From contig NZ_CABFKI010000005.1 of assembly GCF_901764995.1 (NCBI RefSeq), forward strand, positions 118,118 to 182,117: a DNA stretch of 64,000 nucleotides, read 5' to 3'. Positions 16,813-27,100 of this stretch are shown in pieces. Position 1 is the stretch's first letter, and every line of letters begins with the position of its first letter. The notes beneath the pieces are model-generated. The model did no database searches, was not told the origin of the DNA, and saw nothing but the letters and a program-made list of their open reading frames with translations. The position numbers were made by a program, and so were the translations under genes. The stretch is from Actinobacillus porcinus. GTDB taxonomy: Bacteria > Pseudomonadota > Gammaproteobacteria > Enterobacterales > Pasteurellaceae.

Positions 16813-17262
16813 ATGCATTGTCCATTTTGTTCAACAGAAGAAACGAAAGTGATTGATAGCCGTTTGGTGTCAGAAGGTTATCAAGTAAGGCGGCGGCGTG
16901 AATGTACTCATTGTCGTGAACGCTTTACGACATTTGAGACCGCAGAGCTTGTTGTGCCCAAAATTGTGAAAACAGACGGTTCTCGCGAGCCATTTAATGA
17001 AGACAAATTACGCCGCAGTATGCAGCATGCCGTGGGCAAACGCCCTGTGAGTGAAGATGACCTTGAGAAATCTATTGGTCATATTATTCATTATTTACAA
17101 GCCACCGGTGAGAGAGAAGTGCCAAGTAAACTGGTGGGCAATTTAGTGATGGCTGAGCTGAAAAAACTGGATAAAGTCGCTTATATACGCTTTGCATCTG
17201 TGTATTTAAGTTTTGATAATATCAACGAGTTCACCAAAGAAATCGAGAAATTAAAGGATTAA
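16813..17262 (+). CDS. nrdR: Transcriptional repressor NrdR
   Basis: Represses ribonucleotide reductase genes in response to ATP/dATP. The 149 residues start with the zinc ribbon [20 protein letters not shown] and CTHCRERF, followed by an ATP-cone ([20 protein letters not shown], about residues 49-139). Length matches E. coli NrdR exactly. ribD overlaps its stop codon, the conserved nrdR-ribD arrangement. Confidence 0.97.
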   Translation: MHCPFCSTEETKVIDSRLVSEGYQVRRRRECTHCRERFTTFETAELVVPKIVKTDGSREPFNEDKLRRSMQHAVGKRPVSEDDLEKSIGHIIHYLQATGEREVPSKLVGNLVMAELKKLDKVAYIRFASVYLSFDNINEFTKEIEKLKD

Positions 17263-18395
17263 TGATGAGCCAATTTACCCCACAAGACGAACAATTTATG
17301 CAACGTGCTATTGAGTTAGCTAAGCAAGGACGTTTTACGACAACACCCAACCCTTCAGTCGGCTGTGTATTGGTTAAACACGGTGAAATTGTGGGGGAAG
17401 GTTTTCACTATAAAGCAGGGGAACCGCATGCGGAAGTGATGGCATTAGGTGCCGCAGGAGAGCAAGCAAAAGGGGCAACGGCTTATGTGACTCTTGAGCC
17501 TTGTTCTCATTATGGGCGTACACCGCCTTGTGCCTTAGGTTTGATCAATGCCGGTGTGACGAAAGTCATTGCCGCTATGCGAGATCCTAACCCTGAAGTG
17601 GCAGGGCGTGGGTTGAAAATGCTTTATGATGCCGGTGTTGAAAGTGCGGTCGGTTTATTGGCAGAAAAGGCAGAAGGCTTGAATAAGGGCTTTTTAAAAC
17701 GTATGCGTACAGGTTTGCCTTTTGTGCAATTGAAATTGGCGATGAGTTTAGATGGACGTACTGCGATGGAAAATGGTGAAAGCCAATGGATTACAGGATG
17801 TCAAGCGCGTGCTGATGTGCAGGTTGGGCGTGCGCAGGCTTCCGCGATTCTTTCCACCGGCGTTACTGTTGAAATGGATAACCCGAGTTTAACGGTGCGT
17901 TGGAATGAACTGCCTGAAGAGATAAAAAGGGAATATCCGGCAGAAAATCTACGCCAACCTGTGCGAGTAATTTTAGATTTTCAACATCGTGTCCAACCGC
18001 AGCATAAATTATTTGAAACGAATTCGCCCGTTTGGTTAGTGAGCGATAGAGCGCGTGATTTAACGGATTTTCCTGATTTTTGTGAAGAAATTATCGTGGA
18101 GATTACGGATAATCCGACCACGCTGTTTAATGTGATGCGCATTTTAGGGCAACGTCAAATTAATACGGTTTGGGGTGAAGCAGGGGCTACTTTAGCCGGT
18201 GCGTTGATTGAAGAAAATTTAGTGGATGAGTTAATTGTCTATATTGCACCAAAATTGTTAGGTGATAAAGCGCGAGGATTGTGTCGCTTACCGAATGTAA
18301 CGGAGTTGAAAGATGCGCCAAAATGGGCTTTACAAAGTGCGGTTAAAATTGGGGCAGATTTAAAAACGGTTTATATAAGGGAAGATAATGATTAA
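17262..18395 (+). CDS. ribD: Bifunctional riboflavin deaminase/reductase
   Basis: Two steps of riboflavin synthesis in one 377-residue protein. The N-terminal deaminase has zinc ligands HAEVMAL and PCSHYGRTPPC (about residues 54-95); the C-terminal reductase starts near residue 150 with KLAMSLDGRTAMENGESQWI and ends with the NADPH-binding strand VWGEAGATLAGALI. The start is one of two adjacent ATGs overlapping the nrdR stop; degS begins 8 bases before its end, so three genes form an operon. Confidence 0.96.
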   Translation: MMSQFTPQDEQFMQRAIELAKQGRFTTTPNPSVGCVLVKHGEIVGEGFHYKAGEPHAEVMALGAAGEQAKGATAYVTLEPCSHYGRTPPCALGLINAGVTKVIAAMRDPNPEVAGRGLKMLYDAGVESAVGLLAEKAEGLNKGFLKRMRTGLPFVQLKLAMSLDGRTAMENGESQWITGCQARADVQVGRAQASAILSTGVTVEMDNPSLTVRWNELPEEIKREYPAENLRQPVRVILDFQHRVQPQHKLFETNSPVWLVSDRARDLTDFPDFCEEIIVEITDNPTTLFNVMRILGQRQINTVWGEAGATLAGALIEENLVDELIVYIAPKLLGDKARGLCRLPNVTELKDAPKWALQSAVKIGADLKTVYIREDND

Positions 18396-19449
18396 GAAAT
18401 TACTACAATCTGCTTTAATTGGGTTAGTTTGTGCCGCACTGATTTTATTTGTTGCCCCGCGTTTTATGGGGAATTCCTTGTTGCCCTTAACGAATGAAGT
18501 GATGTCTTTTAAACAGGCGGTACGTTTAGCCGCGCCGGCAGTGGTGAATGTTTATAATCAGTCTTTTGTGAGCGAAAATAACTTAGATGCAGGGGATGTG
18601 ATCACCAGTGAATTAGGTTCAGGGGTGATTATGTCGGCAGATGGGTTGGTGGTGACGAATAAGCATGTGATCCAAATGGCGGATCAGGTGATTATTCTTT
18701 TGCAAGATGGCCGTGCCTATGAAGCGACCTTAGTGGGGGTGGATAGCTTGACCGATCTTGCGGTGTTACGTATTTATGGGGAAAATTTGCCCACTATTCT
18801 ACAAAATCCTAAACGCCTTGTTCATGTGGGGGATATTGCCTTAGCCATTGGTAATCCTTATAACTTAGGGCAGAGCGTATCACAAGGGATTATTAGCGGC
18901 ACAGGTCGTAATGCCATTGGTGAAACCGTAGGACGTCAAAATTTTATTCAAACAGATGCATCGATTAATAAAGGAAATTCAGGGGGCGCGTTAATTAATT
19001 CATTAGGGGAATTAATTGGAATCAATACCTTGACGATCGGAAAAAATGAAGTAGAGACGGCTGAAGGTTTAGGATTTGCGATTCCCATTAGTGTGGTTAA
19101 TGATGTGGTACAACGCATTTTAAGAGATGGGCGCGTTATTCGTGGTTATTTGGGCGTGAGTACCAATATTTTATACAGCAATGGGCAAGAGCGTGATTAT
19201 GGGGAAGGGATCATGATCGATGCCCTTAAACCTAATGGTCCGGCACAAAAAGCGGGATTAAAAGAAAATGATGTGATTTTAAAATATGGTGAACAAGCGA
19301 TTGGATCGCCTTCGCAGTTAATGGATTTAATCAGTAATACCAGACCGAATACCACGGTACCCTTGTTGATTTTACGTGGTGACAAACAACTGACTATCCC
19401 TGTGACCATAGAAGAATATCCGGAAGAAGATACGCGCTCAGAGCCATAA
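18388..19449 (+). CDS. degS: Periplasmic serine endoprotease DegS
   Basis: The site-1 protease that cleaves the anti-sigma factor RseA when outer-membrane proteins misfold. The 353 residues (E. coli 355) start with a single membrane anchor (LLQSALIGLVCAALILFVA), then a trypsin-like domain with the triad in NKHVI (His), SLTDLAVL (Asp) and NKGNSGGALIN (Ser), and one C-terminal PDZ domain (about residues 255-345) containing GYLGVS and GPAQKAGLKENDVI. A single PDZ and a membrane anchor favour DegS over DegP/DegQ. It overlaps ribD by 8 bases. Confidence 0.94.
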   Translation: MIKKLLQSALIGLVCAALILFVAPRFMGNSLLPLTNEVMSFKQAVRLAAPAVVNVYNQSFVSENNLDAGDVITSELGSGVIMSADGLVVTNKHVIQMADQVIILLQDGRAYEATLVGVDSLTDLAVLRIYGENLPTILQNPKRLVHVGDIALAIGNPYNLGQSVSQGIISGTGRNAIGETVGRQNFIQTDASINKGNSGGALINSLGELIGINTLTIGKNEVETAEGLGFAIPISVVNDVVQRILRDGRVIRGYLGVSTNILYSNGQERDYGEGIMIDALKPNGPAQKAGLKENDVILKYGEQAIGSPSQLMDLISNTRPNTTVPLLILRGDKQLTIPVTIEEYPEEDTRSEP

Positions 19450-19523
19450 TACATGCGCTTTTGCTAGAACATCGGCTGAAATATCAGTAAAATAGCCGCC
19501 CATTTATAATCGAGATAATAAAA

Positions 19524-20477
19524 ATGACAGCATTAAATATTGCCATTGCCGCAGAATTTGAACTTTGTGAAAAACTCAGTGAGTATTTGGCACAAAGTGA
19601 TTTAAATATCAATAAGTTAGCCATTGTTGAAATCATTCCGTTTAACGAAGAACAAGGCGTACGCTTTAATAATAAAGCGGTTGCACAGCTGACTACTGAC
19701 GAGGTTGATTGGTCGGATTTTGATTATTTGCTTTTTGCCGGTCATGCACAACAAGCCGCACATATTGCCAATGCCGCGGAATCCGGTTGTGTCGTGATTG
19801 ATATGAAAGGCGTAACTGCAAATATTGCCGGTGTACCTGTTGTGGTGCCAACGGTAAATGATGAGGACATTGCGTCTATTCAACAACGTAACATCGTAGC
19901 CATGCCGGATCCACAAGTAGCTCAATTAGCATTGAGTTTGTCACCGCTGATTGAACAAATTCAATTAGATCAAATTGTAGCGACATCCATGTTGCCGGCA
20001 TCTTATACGGACAGTGAAACCGTATCCAAATTAGCCGGGCAAACAGCACGTTTATTAAACGGTATCCCATTGGATGAAAACGAACAACGTTTGGCCTTTG
20101 ATGTTTTCCCACAAAGTGCGGTGAATTTAAGCCAACAATGGCAAAAAATCTTCCCGGCAACCCCTGTGGTATTCCATTCGATTCAAGTGCCCGTATTTTA
20201 CGGAATGGCGCAAAAAGTCACCGCACTTTCGGCGTATGAATTAGATGTAGATGCATTGCGTAGCCAATGGCAGGAAAATGCCTTGATTCAGGTGGAAGAA
20301 AACCTCATTACACCGGTGTTGAATGGCGAACAAGAGAGCAGTGAAGACAACGTTAAATTGCATTTGAGCGGCTTAAGTGCGGTGGAAAACGGGCTTGAAT
20401 TTTGGTCTGTAGCAGATGAACAGCGTTTTAATTTAGCTTGTTTAGCGGTGAAGCTTTTGGAAAGTATGGTGAAATAA
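19524..20477 (+). CDS. usg: Usg, aspartate-semialdehyde-dehydrogenase-like protein
   Basis: A 317-residue protein with the fold of aspartate-semialdehyde dehydrogenase but without its active site. Where the enzyme has PNCTT with the catalytic cysteine, this protein reads VAMPDPQVAQLALSLSPL, and the glycine-rich NADP loop at the N-terminus is weakened (IAAEFELCEKL). This matches the Usg family. The role of Usg is unknown. It stands 74 bases after degS and could be read through from it. Confidence 0.83.
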   Translation: MTALNIAIAAEFELCEKLSEYLAQSDLNINKLAIVEIIPFNEEQGVRFNNKAVAQLTTDEVDWSDFDYLLFAGHAQQAAHIANAAESGCVVIDMKGVTANIAGVPVVVPTVNDEDIASIQQRNIVAMPDPQVAQLALSLSPLIEQIQLDQIVATSMLPASYTDSETVSKLAGQTARLLNGIPLDENEQRLAFDVFPQSAVNLSQQWQKIFPATPVVFHSIQVPVFYGMAQKVTALSAYELDVDALRSQWQENALIQVEENLITPVLNGEQESSEDNVKLHLSGLSAVENGLEFWSVADEQRFNLACLAVKLLESMVK

Positions 20478-20508
20478 GTAACTAAAAAACTATCGGATAG
20501 CTGATAGG

Positions 20509-20546
20509 TTTGGTGTAATAGGTAAATTTGTTGCTATTACACCAAA
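20509..20546. repeat. TGGTGTAATAG palindrome
   Basis: TTTGGTGTAATAG (20509-20521) and CTATTACACCAAA (20534-20546) are perfect inverted arms around GTAAATTTGTTG. The left half recurs at 25539 and 27101. Confidence 0.75.
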
Positions 20547-20568
20547 AACAGCTCAAATAGACAAAACA

Positions 20569-20609
20569 GTTGCTAATGTTTATTTTCTTTAAATGTTAGC
20601 AACTTTTTC
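20569..20609 (+). terminator. Terminator downstream of usg
   Basis: GTTGCTAA (20569-20576) and TTAGCAAC (20596-20603) form a stem followed by TTTTTCT. Confidence 0.6.
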
Positions 20610-20704
20610 TATTTAGAAAATCCTGTATAAACAATACCTTACGTCTTTTATTTAATCCGTTATGCTTATTTATTCTGCCGAAATGTACCGGATATTTCAA
20701 CTGT

Positions 20705-21418
20705 TTACCAGCCAAATTCCGTCATTAGTTTTTTCCATTGTTCATCCAATCCTGCGCGGATTTCGATTCTTTCCTGTGTAATCGGGTGATCAAAGCTTAA
20801 TGTCTCTGCATGTAGCATTAATCTTGATACCCCTGTTTTCTCGCTCAATCCGCGATTTTGGTGTAAATCGCCATATTGCGTGTCGCCAAGGATAGGGTGA
20901 AAAATATGCTTCATATGACGGCGTAATTGGTGTTTCCGCCCTGTTTGTGGCATTAATCGTACTAAAGAATAACGCGCCGTTTGATATTTGCCGATTGCCC
21001 AAGGCATTTCTACGGTTTGCAAACCGGTGTAATTTGTCACCGCACTTTGTGGTTCTTTATCCTCTTGCGCAAATTTATCTGCAATTTTATCCAATTGAAT
21101 TTTAAGGGGATAATCAATCTGTGCCGAACCTGTTAAATAACCACGCACTACGGCAAGATAGCTTTTTTCTACGGTTTTTTCTTCAAATTGCAGACAAAGC
21201 AAGTTAGCCATTTCGCTATTCAAGGCAAATAACAACACGCCCGAGGTTGGGCGATCTAAACGATGAATAGGAAAAACATACTGCCCGATTTGATCGCGCA
21301 GCGTTTGCATAACAAACTGTGTTTCATGACGATCCAACCAACTGCGATGCACCAACATTCCGGCGGGTTTATTGACTGCCACCAAATACGCATCTTGATA
21401 CAGAATTTCTAACATCAT
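20705..21418 (-). CDS. truC: tRNA pseudouridine synthase C
   Basis: Makes pseudouridine 65 in tRNA. The 237 residues start LEILYQDAYLVAVNKPAGML and carry the RluA-family catalytic motif HRLDRPTSGVLLF (Asp about residue 54), then MPQTGRKHQLRRHMKHI, GDTQYGD and MLHAETL. No S4 domain is present, as in TruC rather than RluC. It overlaps yqcC by 4 bases; the yqcC-truC pair is conserved in enterobacteria. Confidence 0.93.
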   Translation of the reverse strand: MMLEILYQDAYLVAVNKPAGMLVHRSWLDRHETQFVMQTLRDQIGQYVFPIHRLDRPTSGVLLFALNSEMANLLCLQFEEKTVEKSYLAVVRGYLTGSAQIDYPLKIQLDKIADKFAQEDKEPQSAVTNYTGLQTVEMPWAIGKYQTARYSLVRLMPQTGRKHQLRRHMKHIFHPILGDTQYGDLHQNRGLSEKTGVSRLMLHAETLSFDHPITQERIEIRAGLDEQWKKLMTEFGW

Positions 21419-21747
21419 TGATTTTTCAGTAATTCTTCCAGTTCAAGCAAGGGTTTGAGCAAATCTTGTAAACGCTCGTGTTTCTTTAGGGCTTCTTCAA
21501 TATAAGGCGAAATGGCGATTTGGCTTGGCAATGGATGTTGGCTTTCGCAAAGGGCGTGCATACGCGGAATAAAAATCCATTGCAACCATTCGGTGGCACT
21601 CATGCGATCAATGGCGAACGGCTCGGTGCTGGCAAAAGCTTCTTCACTAGGCGCTTCAATTTGCCATAAATCCAGTTCATTCATGACCGTTTGAAGCGCG
21701 GTTAAATGTTGACGTGTTTTTTGTCGAATTGGCATAAATTCTCTCAA
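21415..21747 (-). CDS. yqcC: YqcC-family protein
   Basis: A 110-residue helical protein, start MREFMPIRQKTRQHLTALQT, with the conserved WLQWIFIPRMHALCE and LPSQIAISPYIEEAL segments of YqcC (DUF446). Function unknown. Translationally coupled to truC by a 4-base overlap, as in E. coli, so a tRNA-modification link is possible but unproven. Confidence 0.88.
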   Translation of the reverse strand: MREFMPIRQKTRQHLTALQTVMNELDLWQIEAPSEEAFASTEPFAIDRMSATEWLQWIFIPRMHALCESQHPLPSQIAISPYIEEALKKHERLQDLLKPLLELEELLKNQ

Positions 21748-21797
21748 TAGGTTAAGATGTTAAACGTTGACGTATTCTAACGAAATTAAGAAAGAAA

Positions 21798-22580
21798 ATG
21801 TATCTGGTTGAAGTATTTTTCCAAAATAAACACTCCGCTCCCCTTTTAGCGCAAGTCCCTTTTATCAATCGTGTAATTGATCAGTGGCGATATAATGGGC
21901 AAATTATCGGGCGCGAAATTCCTGTTTTTATGGCTGAGCAAGAAGGGGAAATGGGGCTGGCAACCCGTGTGATTTGCCCAGAGCAATCCAGCCTTTTACT
22001 TGAAAATAACAATGTTGAAGTCGATCAAGCCTTGGCGCAAGCGGAAAAGCGCGGTTTATTTTTAGATAGTTTTCACATTGTGGGCGAAGATTTAAATTCC
22101 GATGTAACGTTTGAACAAGAAAAACCCGAATGGCAAGTGCTTTATACTACCCATTTGCAGGTTTGTTCACCCTTGCATAGCGGTGATAGTTTGGCGCCTA
22201 TTCCCTTGTACAAACAACTCAAAAATCAACCGCACTTAAGTATGGATGTAATCAAATGGCAAGAAAACTGGCAGGCTTGTGATCAATTGCAAATGAACGG
22301 ATCGGTGCTGGAAAATCAAGCATTAACAGAAATTTCCGATATTCAAAGCAACACCTTCAAGCATGGTTATTACCTTGCCCGAGAAATTGAACAAGAAACA
22401 CAGATTCCGACTTTCTATTATTTATACCGCGTGGGCGGCAAGAATTTACAGAGCGAGCAACAACGAAAATGTCCTAAATGTGGCGGCGATTGGACATTAG
22501 CACAACCACTTTTTGACCTTTTCCATTTTAAATGCGATGATTGCCGTTTAGTATCAAATCTCTCTTGGAACTTTTTATGA
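21798..22580 (+). CDS. Zn-ribbon protein, DUF2310 family
   Basis: A 260-residue protein with a C-terminal zinc ribbon formed by CPKCGG (about residues 227-232) and CDDC (about 249-252). The N-terminal domain starts [20 protein letters not shown] and has no clear catalytic motif. The family is described as possibly nucleic-acid binding. Its stop overlaps the queF start (ATGA), so the two are translationally coupled; a link with queuosine or tRNA is only an inference from context. Confidence 0.78.
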   Translation: MYLVEVFFQNKHSAPLLAQVPFINRVIDQWRYNGQIIGREIPVFMAEQEGEMGLATRVICPEQSSLLLENNNVEVDQALAQAEKRGLFLDSFHIVGEDLNSDVTFEQEKPEWQVLYTTHLQVCSPLHSGDSLAPIPLYKQLKNQPHLSMDVIKWQENWQACDQLQMNGSVLENQALTEISDIQSNTFKHGYYLAREIEQETQIPTFYYLYRVGGKNLQSEQQRKCPKCGGDWTLAQPLFDLFHFKCDDCRLVSNLSWNFL

Positions 22581-23413
22581 ATTACGAAAGCCAATTAAAC
22601 AATCTCAAATTGGGACAAAAAACCGAATATAAAGCGGAATATGACCGCACATTATTACAACCTGTGCCGCGCGCCTTAAACCGCGATGGATTAGGGATTA
22701 CCGCGCAACAGCCCTTTACGCAAGGTAGCGATATTTGGACGGCGTATGAAATTTCTTGGCTCAATCCTAAAGGGTTGCCGCAAGTGGCGATCGCCGATGT
22801 TGAAATTGATTTTCGCTCTGAAAATTTGATTGAGTCGAAAAGTTTTAAATTGTATTTAAATAGCTTTAACCAAACCAAATTTAGCACATTTGACGAAGTT
22901 CAACGCATTATGCAGCAAGATTTAAGTGAATGTGCCAAAGGGGATGTCAAAGTGCGGTTAAATCCGCTGGCGTTTTATAATGCGCAACCGATTGCTCAAT
23001 TACAGGGCGAATGTATTGATGAGCAGGATATTGAAATTGACGATTATGGTTTTGATGCCACTCTTTTGGAAAATAGCGTAAATGAAAATACGGTGGAAGA
23101 AACGCTCGTTAGCCACTTACTAAAATCAAACTGCTTAATTACCAGCCAACCCGATTGGGGTTCGGTACAAATTCATTATGTAGGCAAACAAATTGATCGG
23201 GAAAAATTGTTGCGTTATCTCGTGTCTTTCCGCCAGCATAATGAATTCCACGAACAATGTGTAGAACGGATTTTTTGCGATTTAATGACCTTTGCTAAGC
23301 CCGAAAAACTCAGCGTTTACGCGCGCTACACGCGCCGCGGTGGTTTGGATATTAATCCTTTCCGCTCCAATTTTGAAACCGTGCCGCAAAACAATCGCCT
23401 TGCACGTCAGTAA
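22577..23413 (+). CDS. queF: NADPH-dependent 7-cyano-7-deazaguanine reductase
   Basis: Reduces preQ0 to preQ1 in queuosine synthesis. I place the start at ATG 22577 ([20 protein letters not shown]), overlapping the previous stop, which gives 278 residues (E. coli 282); an in-frame start at 22541 would add a peptide unlike the family. The QueF motif [17 protein letters not shown] (about residues 90-106) binds NADPH, and [20 protein letters not shown] holds the catalytic Cys and Asp. It is the long unimodular-duplicate form of proteobacteria. Confidence 0.95.
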   Translation: MNYESQLNNLKLGQKTEYKAEYDRTLLQPVPRALNRDGLGITAQQPFTQGSDIWTAYEISWLNPKGLPQVAIADVEIDFRSENLIESKSFKLYLNSFNQTKFSTFDEVQRIMQQDLSECAKGDVKVRLNPLAFYNAQPIAQLQGECIDEQDIEIDDYGFDATLLENSVNENTVEETLVSHLLKSNCLITSQPDWGSVQIHYVGKQIDREKLLRYLVSFRQHNEFHEQCVERIFCDLMTFAKPEKLSVYARYTRRGGLDINPFRSNFETVPQNNRLARQ

Positions 23414-23440
23414 TGAAAACAATTTAAAAGGATTTTAAAT

Positions 23441-24802
23441 ATGAGCCATATTCACTACGTTAACCCGAAAGGCAGTATGGATTTGCTGTCCCATGCTGAA
23501 GTGGAACAATTAACCAAACAAGCACAATCGCCGCTTTATCAGCTCTACCGAAACTGCTCTCTCGCCGTATTAAACTCGGGCGCAGTCACAGACGATAGCC
23601 GTGCATTGTTGGGCAAATATGCTGATTTTGATATTCAGCTGCTTGCTCGTGAACGTGGTGTGGCGTTGGAATTACACAATCCACCCGAAACGGCGTTTGT
23701 GGATGATGTGATGATTCGTAATATTCAATATCATCTTTTTGCGGTGTTGCGGGATATTTTATTTGTAAACGCAATGATGCAACGTTTTGGCTTAAACGAC
23801 GCACAAACAGGCGAAGCCATCACAAATCAGGTTTTTAGTATTTTGCGCAACGCGAAAGCCCTGATCGTAGGCGAAGAACCGAATTTGGTGGTGTGTTGGG
23901 GCGGACATTCTATCAGCCAAACAGAATATCAATATTGCCGCGCGGTCGGTTTAGAGCTTGGGCATCGTGAGCTTAATATTATTACAGGTTGTGGGACGGG
24001 CGTGATGGAAGCACCAATGAAAGGGGCGGCAATCGGGCATGCTAATCAACGCTTCAAAAATGGGCGTTTTATTGGTATTACCGAGCCATCGATTATTGCC
24101 TCCGAGCCGCCTAACCCGATTGTCAATGAATTGATTATTATGCCCGATATTGAAAAACGCCTTGAAGCCTTTGTGCGCATGGGACATGGTATTATTATTT
24201 TCCCCGGCGGCCCGGGCACCTTTGAAGAATTTATGTTTATTTTGGGCATTAAACTGAACCCTGAAAATCAAACCCAACATTTGCCGTTAATTCTCACCGG
24301 CCCCAAAGAATGTGCCGATTATTTTGCCGCGATTGACCGTTTTGTGGGAGAAACGTTGGGAAAAGAAGCGCAAAAGTTATATGAAATTATCATTGATGAT
24401 CCTGCTGCGGTGGCACGCCATATGCGTAAGGCGATGATTGATGTGAAAAAACAACGTTACGATAATGCGGACAGCTATGGATTTAACTGGTCATTAAAAA
24501 TCGATCCTGCATTTCAACATCCGTTTATTCCAACCCATGAAAATATGGCAAATTTAAACCTGCACTTAAACCAAAGTGCGGTGGATTTAGCGGCAAATTT
24601 ACGCCGTGCCTTTTCAGGTATTGTTGCGGGAAATATTAAGTCGGAAACCCAAGATAACATTGAAAAATACGGAAAATTTCAATTACGCGGCGATGAAAAT
24701 CTAATGAAAAAAATGGATATTTTATTGCAAAGTTTTGTTGAACAACATCGAATGAAATTGCCAACAGGCGATGCCTATGTGCCTTGCTATGAAATTTCGT
24801 AA
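23441..24802 (+). CDS. ppnN: Nucleotide 5'-monophosphate nucleosidase PpnN
   Basis: Cleaves nucleoside monophosphates to base and ribose phosphate; in E. coli it is regulated by ppGpp. The 453 residues (E. coli YgdH 454) contain the LOG-family motif [12 protein letters not shown] (about residue 263), VCWGGHSIS and [20 protein letters not shown], plus the family-specific N- and C-terminal domains. It lies 27 bases after queF. Confidence 0.95.
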   Translation: MSHIHYVNPKGSMDLLSHAEVEQLTKQAQSPLYQLYRNCSLAVLNSGAVTDDSRALLGKYADFDIQLLARERGVALELHNPPETAFVDDVMIRNIQYHLFAVLRDILFVNAMMQRFGLNDAQTGEAITNQVFSILRNAKALIVGEEPNLVVCWGGHSISQTEYQYCRAVGLELGHRELNIITGCGTGVMEAPMKGAAIGHANQRFKNGRFIGITEPSIIASEPPNPIVNELIIMPDIEKRLEAFVRMGHGIIIFPGGPGTFEEFMFILGIKLNPENQTQHLPLILTGPKECADYFAAIDRFVGETLGKEAQKLYEIIIDDPAAVARHMRKAMIDVKKQRYDNADSYGFNWSLKIDPAFQHPFIPTHENMANLNLHLNQSAVDLAANLRRAFSGIVAGNIKSETQDNIEKYGKFQLRGDENLMKKMDILLQSFVEQHRMKLPTGDAYVPCYEIS

Positions 24803-24835
24803 TCTCTAATTTGCTGTCACTTTAAAGGAAAGCTT

Positions 24836-25525
24836 ATGAAAAAAATTGAACAACTTTTTGCCAACAACCACAGTTGGGCAATCCGAATGCGCGAAGAAAA
24901 TGACGATTATTTTCGCGAGCTTGCTGAACGTCAAACACCGGATTTTCTTTGGATCGGTTGTTCGGACAGCCGCGTTCCTGCGGAAAAATTAACCAATCTA
25001 GGGCCGGGGGAATTATTTGTTCACCGAAATATTGCCAACCAAGTGATCCATACGGATTTAAACTGTTTATCTGTGGTGCAATATGCGGTGGATGTGCTAA
25101 ATATTGAGCATATTATTATTTGCGGTCATACCAATTGTGGGGGGATCAAAGCAGCGATCACAAAGCAAGATGTGGGGCTGGCGAATAACTGGTTGCTACA
25201 TATTCGCGATATTTGGTTTAAACACAGTAGTTTAATCGGCAAATTATCCCCTGAAAAACGCGCGGATATGCTCACCAAGCTCAATGTTGCCGAACAGGTT
25301 TACAACTTAGGCCGCTCTTCTATTGTGCAAGATGCTTGGGCGCGTGGGGCTAAATTATCATTACACGGTTGGGTTTATGACGTCAATGACGGTTATTTAA
25401 TTGACCAAGGTGTGCTAGCCACAAGCCGCGAAAGCCTTGAAATTTCTTACCGCGAAGCGATTGCTCGTTTGCAAACCTTGGAAGAAGAGGATATTTTCAG
25501 AAAAGAAATGCCAGAAAATAGCTAA
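24836..25525 (+). CDS. can: Beta-carbonic anhydrase
   Basis: Interconverts CO2 and bicarbonate in the cytoplasm. The 229 residues carry the zinc ligands and catalytic dyad in [10 protein letters not shown] (Cys about 42, Asp 44) and [13 protein letters not shown] (His about 98, Cys 101). H. influenzae has a well-studied allosteric beta-class enzyme of this type. A ribosome site AAAGGAAAG precedes the ATG. It lies 33 bases behind ppnN. Confidence 0.96.
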   Translation: MKKIEQLFANNHSWAIRMREENDDYFRELAERQTPDFLWIGCSDSRVPAEKLTNLGPGELFVHRNIANQVIHTDLNCLSVVQYAVDVLNIEHIIICGHTNCGGIKAAITKQDVGLANNWLLHIRDIWFKHSSLIGKLSPEKRADMLTKLNVAEQVYNLGRSSIVQDAWARGAKLSLHGWVYDVNDGYLIDQGVLATSRESLEISYREAIARLQTLEEEDIFRKEMPENS

Positions 25526-25538
25526 AAATTAACCGCAC

Positions 25539-25560
25539 TGGTGTAATAGAGAAATTTGTT
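25539..25560 (+). repeat. TGGTGTAATAG short repeat, copy 2
   Basis: CTGGTGTAATAGAGAAATTT matches the copies at 20510 and 27101 over about 20 bases. Here it abuts an uptake signal and the structured repeat at 25575. Confidence 0.7.
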
Positions 25561-25574
25561 CAGACCGCCGTACA

Positions 25575-25700
25575 CCCTATACAAAGCTGATCAAGCCGTA
25601 TAGGGTTATTTAATCTGAGCCGCGCTGTTCAGCCCCAGCGGGGCTAGGTTTAACGAACCTAGCACGGCTCGTGCTAGGTGGTTTCTCAAAGATAAACTTT
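25575..25700 (+). repeat. Structured intergenic repeat, copy A
   Basis: Shares with 34113-34240 the blocks CCCTATAC...GCCGTATAGGG, TTTAATCTGAGC, CAGCCCC.GCGGGGCTAGG, TTAACGAACCTAGCAC.GCT and CGTGCTAGGTG. The blocks fold as three hairpins: CCCTATA/TATAGGG, GCCCC/GGGGC and CCTAGCAC/GTGCTAGG. It lies between can and purR and has no reading frame. Confidence 0.8.
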
Positions 25701-25743
25701 GCCAGCAATCTAGAACTATTTGCAAACCGATAGTTTTTTATAT

Positions 25744-26748
25744 TTAATTCCGTTTTTTCACCGATTTACGAATCACCAATTCAGGATGAATTTCAATGGT
25801 ACTGCGTTCATCGGATTTGGTGTTAATGCGGTCAAATAAGAGTTTTAACGCCTGTTCCCCTAAACGTGCTTTAGATTGGTGAATGGTGGTTAAAGGCGGT
25901 GCGCAGAAACGGGAAATATGCACATTATCATAACCAATGATTGAAATATCATCAGGAACACGCAAGCCTTTTTCGGTAATCGCGGAAATCGCGCCGAACG
26001 CCATAATATCGTTACAACAGAAGACCGCAGTGGGGCATTTAGGTTGTGCAAGCAAACGGTTCATGCATTCATAGCCATCTTCAGGCTCAAAGGATCCTTC
26101 TAATAACCAATCAGGGTTCATTTGTAACCCCGCTTCATGTAACGCTTTTAAAAAGCCTTCGTACCGTTTTCTTGCCGTTGTTTTGGTTAATTCTGCGCTT
26201 AAATAACCAATTTCAGTGTGACCGTTATCAACCAAATGTTTCCCGGCTAAATAGCCCCCTTCAAAACTGTTATCTAAAATGCGATCCGTATTAGGATTTA
26301 AAGGACCCCAATCCATCACCACCATCGGAATCGCATTAAATCCTTTGAGTAAATCCAAGCTATCTGCTTTGTATTCGGAACACATCACCAAAATACCGTC
26401 CACACGCTTTTTAGCAAGCATATCCACGTGATTTTTAATCTTTTCAGGGTTATTTTGGGTATTACATAAAAACAGGGAATAACCTTGACGATAACATTGA
26501 TCTTCCACCGCATGAATAATCTCAGCAAAGTAAGGGGCTTCGCTGGTAGTGACAATCATCCCAATGGATTTTGTGGTATTTACTTTTAAACTACGTGCCA
26601 CAGCACTGGGTGAATAATGCAGTTCTTCGATTGCTTTTAAGACAATTTGTTTGGTTTCATCTGCCACATGGCGAGTTTCATTAATGACATGTGAGACCGT
26701 GGTGGTTGAAACCCCCGCTAATTTTGCAACATCTTTAATCGTAGCCAT
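25744..26748 (-). CDS. purR: Purine repressor PurR
   Basis: A LacI-family repressor that needs hypoxanthine or guanine as corepressor. The 334 residues start with the [23 protein letters not shown] and the hinge helix ([10 protein letters not shown]), then a periplasmic-binding-protein-like domain. Length matches E. coli PurR (341). Its likely targets in this window are purC and guaB, which have PUR-type boxes. A ribosome site AAAGGAGAAT precedes the ATG. It is divergent from the ynhF-like gene, as in E. coli. Confidence 0.94.
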   Translation of the reverse strand: MATIKDVAKLAGVSTTTVSHVINETRHVADETKQIVLKAIEELHYSPSAVARSLKVNTTKSIGMIVTTSEAPYFAEIIHAVEDQCYRQGYSLFLCNTQNNPEKIKNHVDMLAKKRVDGILVMCSEYKADSLDLLKGFNAIPMVVMDWGPLNPNTDRILDNSFEGGYLAGKHLVDNGHTEIGYLSAELTKTTARKRYEGFLKALHEAGLQMNPDWLLEGSFEPEDGYECMNRLLAQPKCPTAVFCCNDIMAFGAISAITEKGLRVPDDISIIGYDNVHISRFCAPPLTTIHQSKARLGEQALKLLFDRINTKSDERSTIEIHPELVIRKSVKKRN

Positions 26749-26828
26749 CGCATTCTCCTTTGAAATTTGCGCTATTATATCGGCAATACAGTAAAATTAA
26801 TATGGAAAAATTGCAGATAACTGCTAGA

Positions 26829-26842
26829 ATGCAATCGTTTAA
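26829..26842. promoter_or_regulatory. Possible PUR-type box between purR and ynhF
   Basis: ATGCAATCGTTTAA resembles the PurR consensus core GCAAACGTTT with one change in the left half. Autoregulation of purR would fit, but the match is weaker than at purC. Confidence 0.4.
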
Positions 26843-26864
26843 CAATAACAAATGGAGAAAATAA

Positions 26865-26945
26865 ATGAGCGATTTTGGTTATTCAATGATGATGACATTA
26901 TTATCATTAGCCTTGATTATTGTTTTAGCTGTTTCAATTTTTTAA
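26865..26945 (+). CDS. ynhF: YnhF-like small membrane protein (26 aa)
   Basis: A 26-codon frame with ATG 26865 behind ATGGAGAAAATAA (GGAG ribosome site). The sequence starts MSDFGYSMMMTLLS and ends with a hydrophobic span (LALIIVLAVSIF), similar in start, length and single helix to E. coli YnhF (29 residues), which also lies next to purR. It is read divergently from purR and closed by a strong terminator at 27032-27087. Function unknown. The assignment is by pattern and synteny. Confidence 0.7.
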   Translation: MSDFGYSMMMTLLSLALIIVLAVSIF

Positions 26946-27031
26946 TTTGAGATAAGAATTGGACAAAGCAAATAGTGTTAATTCGGAAATAAATTAAACC
27001 GCACTTAAATTAGTTTCCGAAATTGTATAAA

Positions 27032-27087
27032 GCTGAAATGGCGATTGGTGAGCTTGTCGAACCATAAGGCATTTCAGCGTTTTTTTA
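27032..27087 (+). terminator. Terminator after the ynhF-like gene
   Basis: GCTGAAATG (27032-27040) pairs with CATTTCAGC (27070-27078), then GTTTTTTT. The loop holds a second small hairpin with GGTGAGCTTGTCGAACC. Confidence 0.85.
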
Positions 27088-27100
27088 CACAAGACTTACG

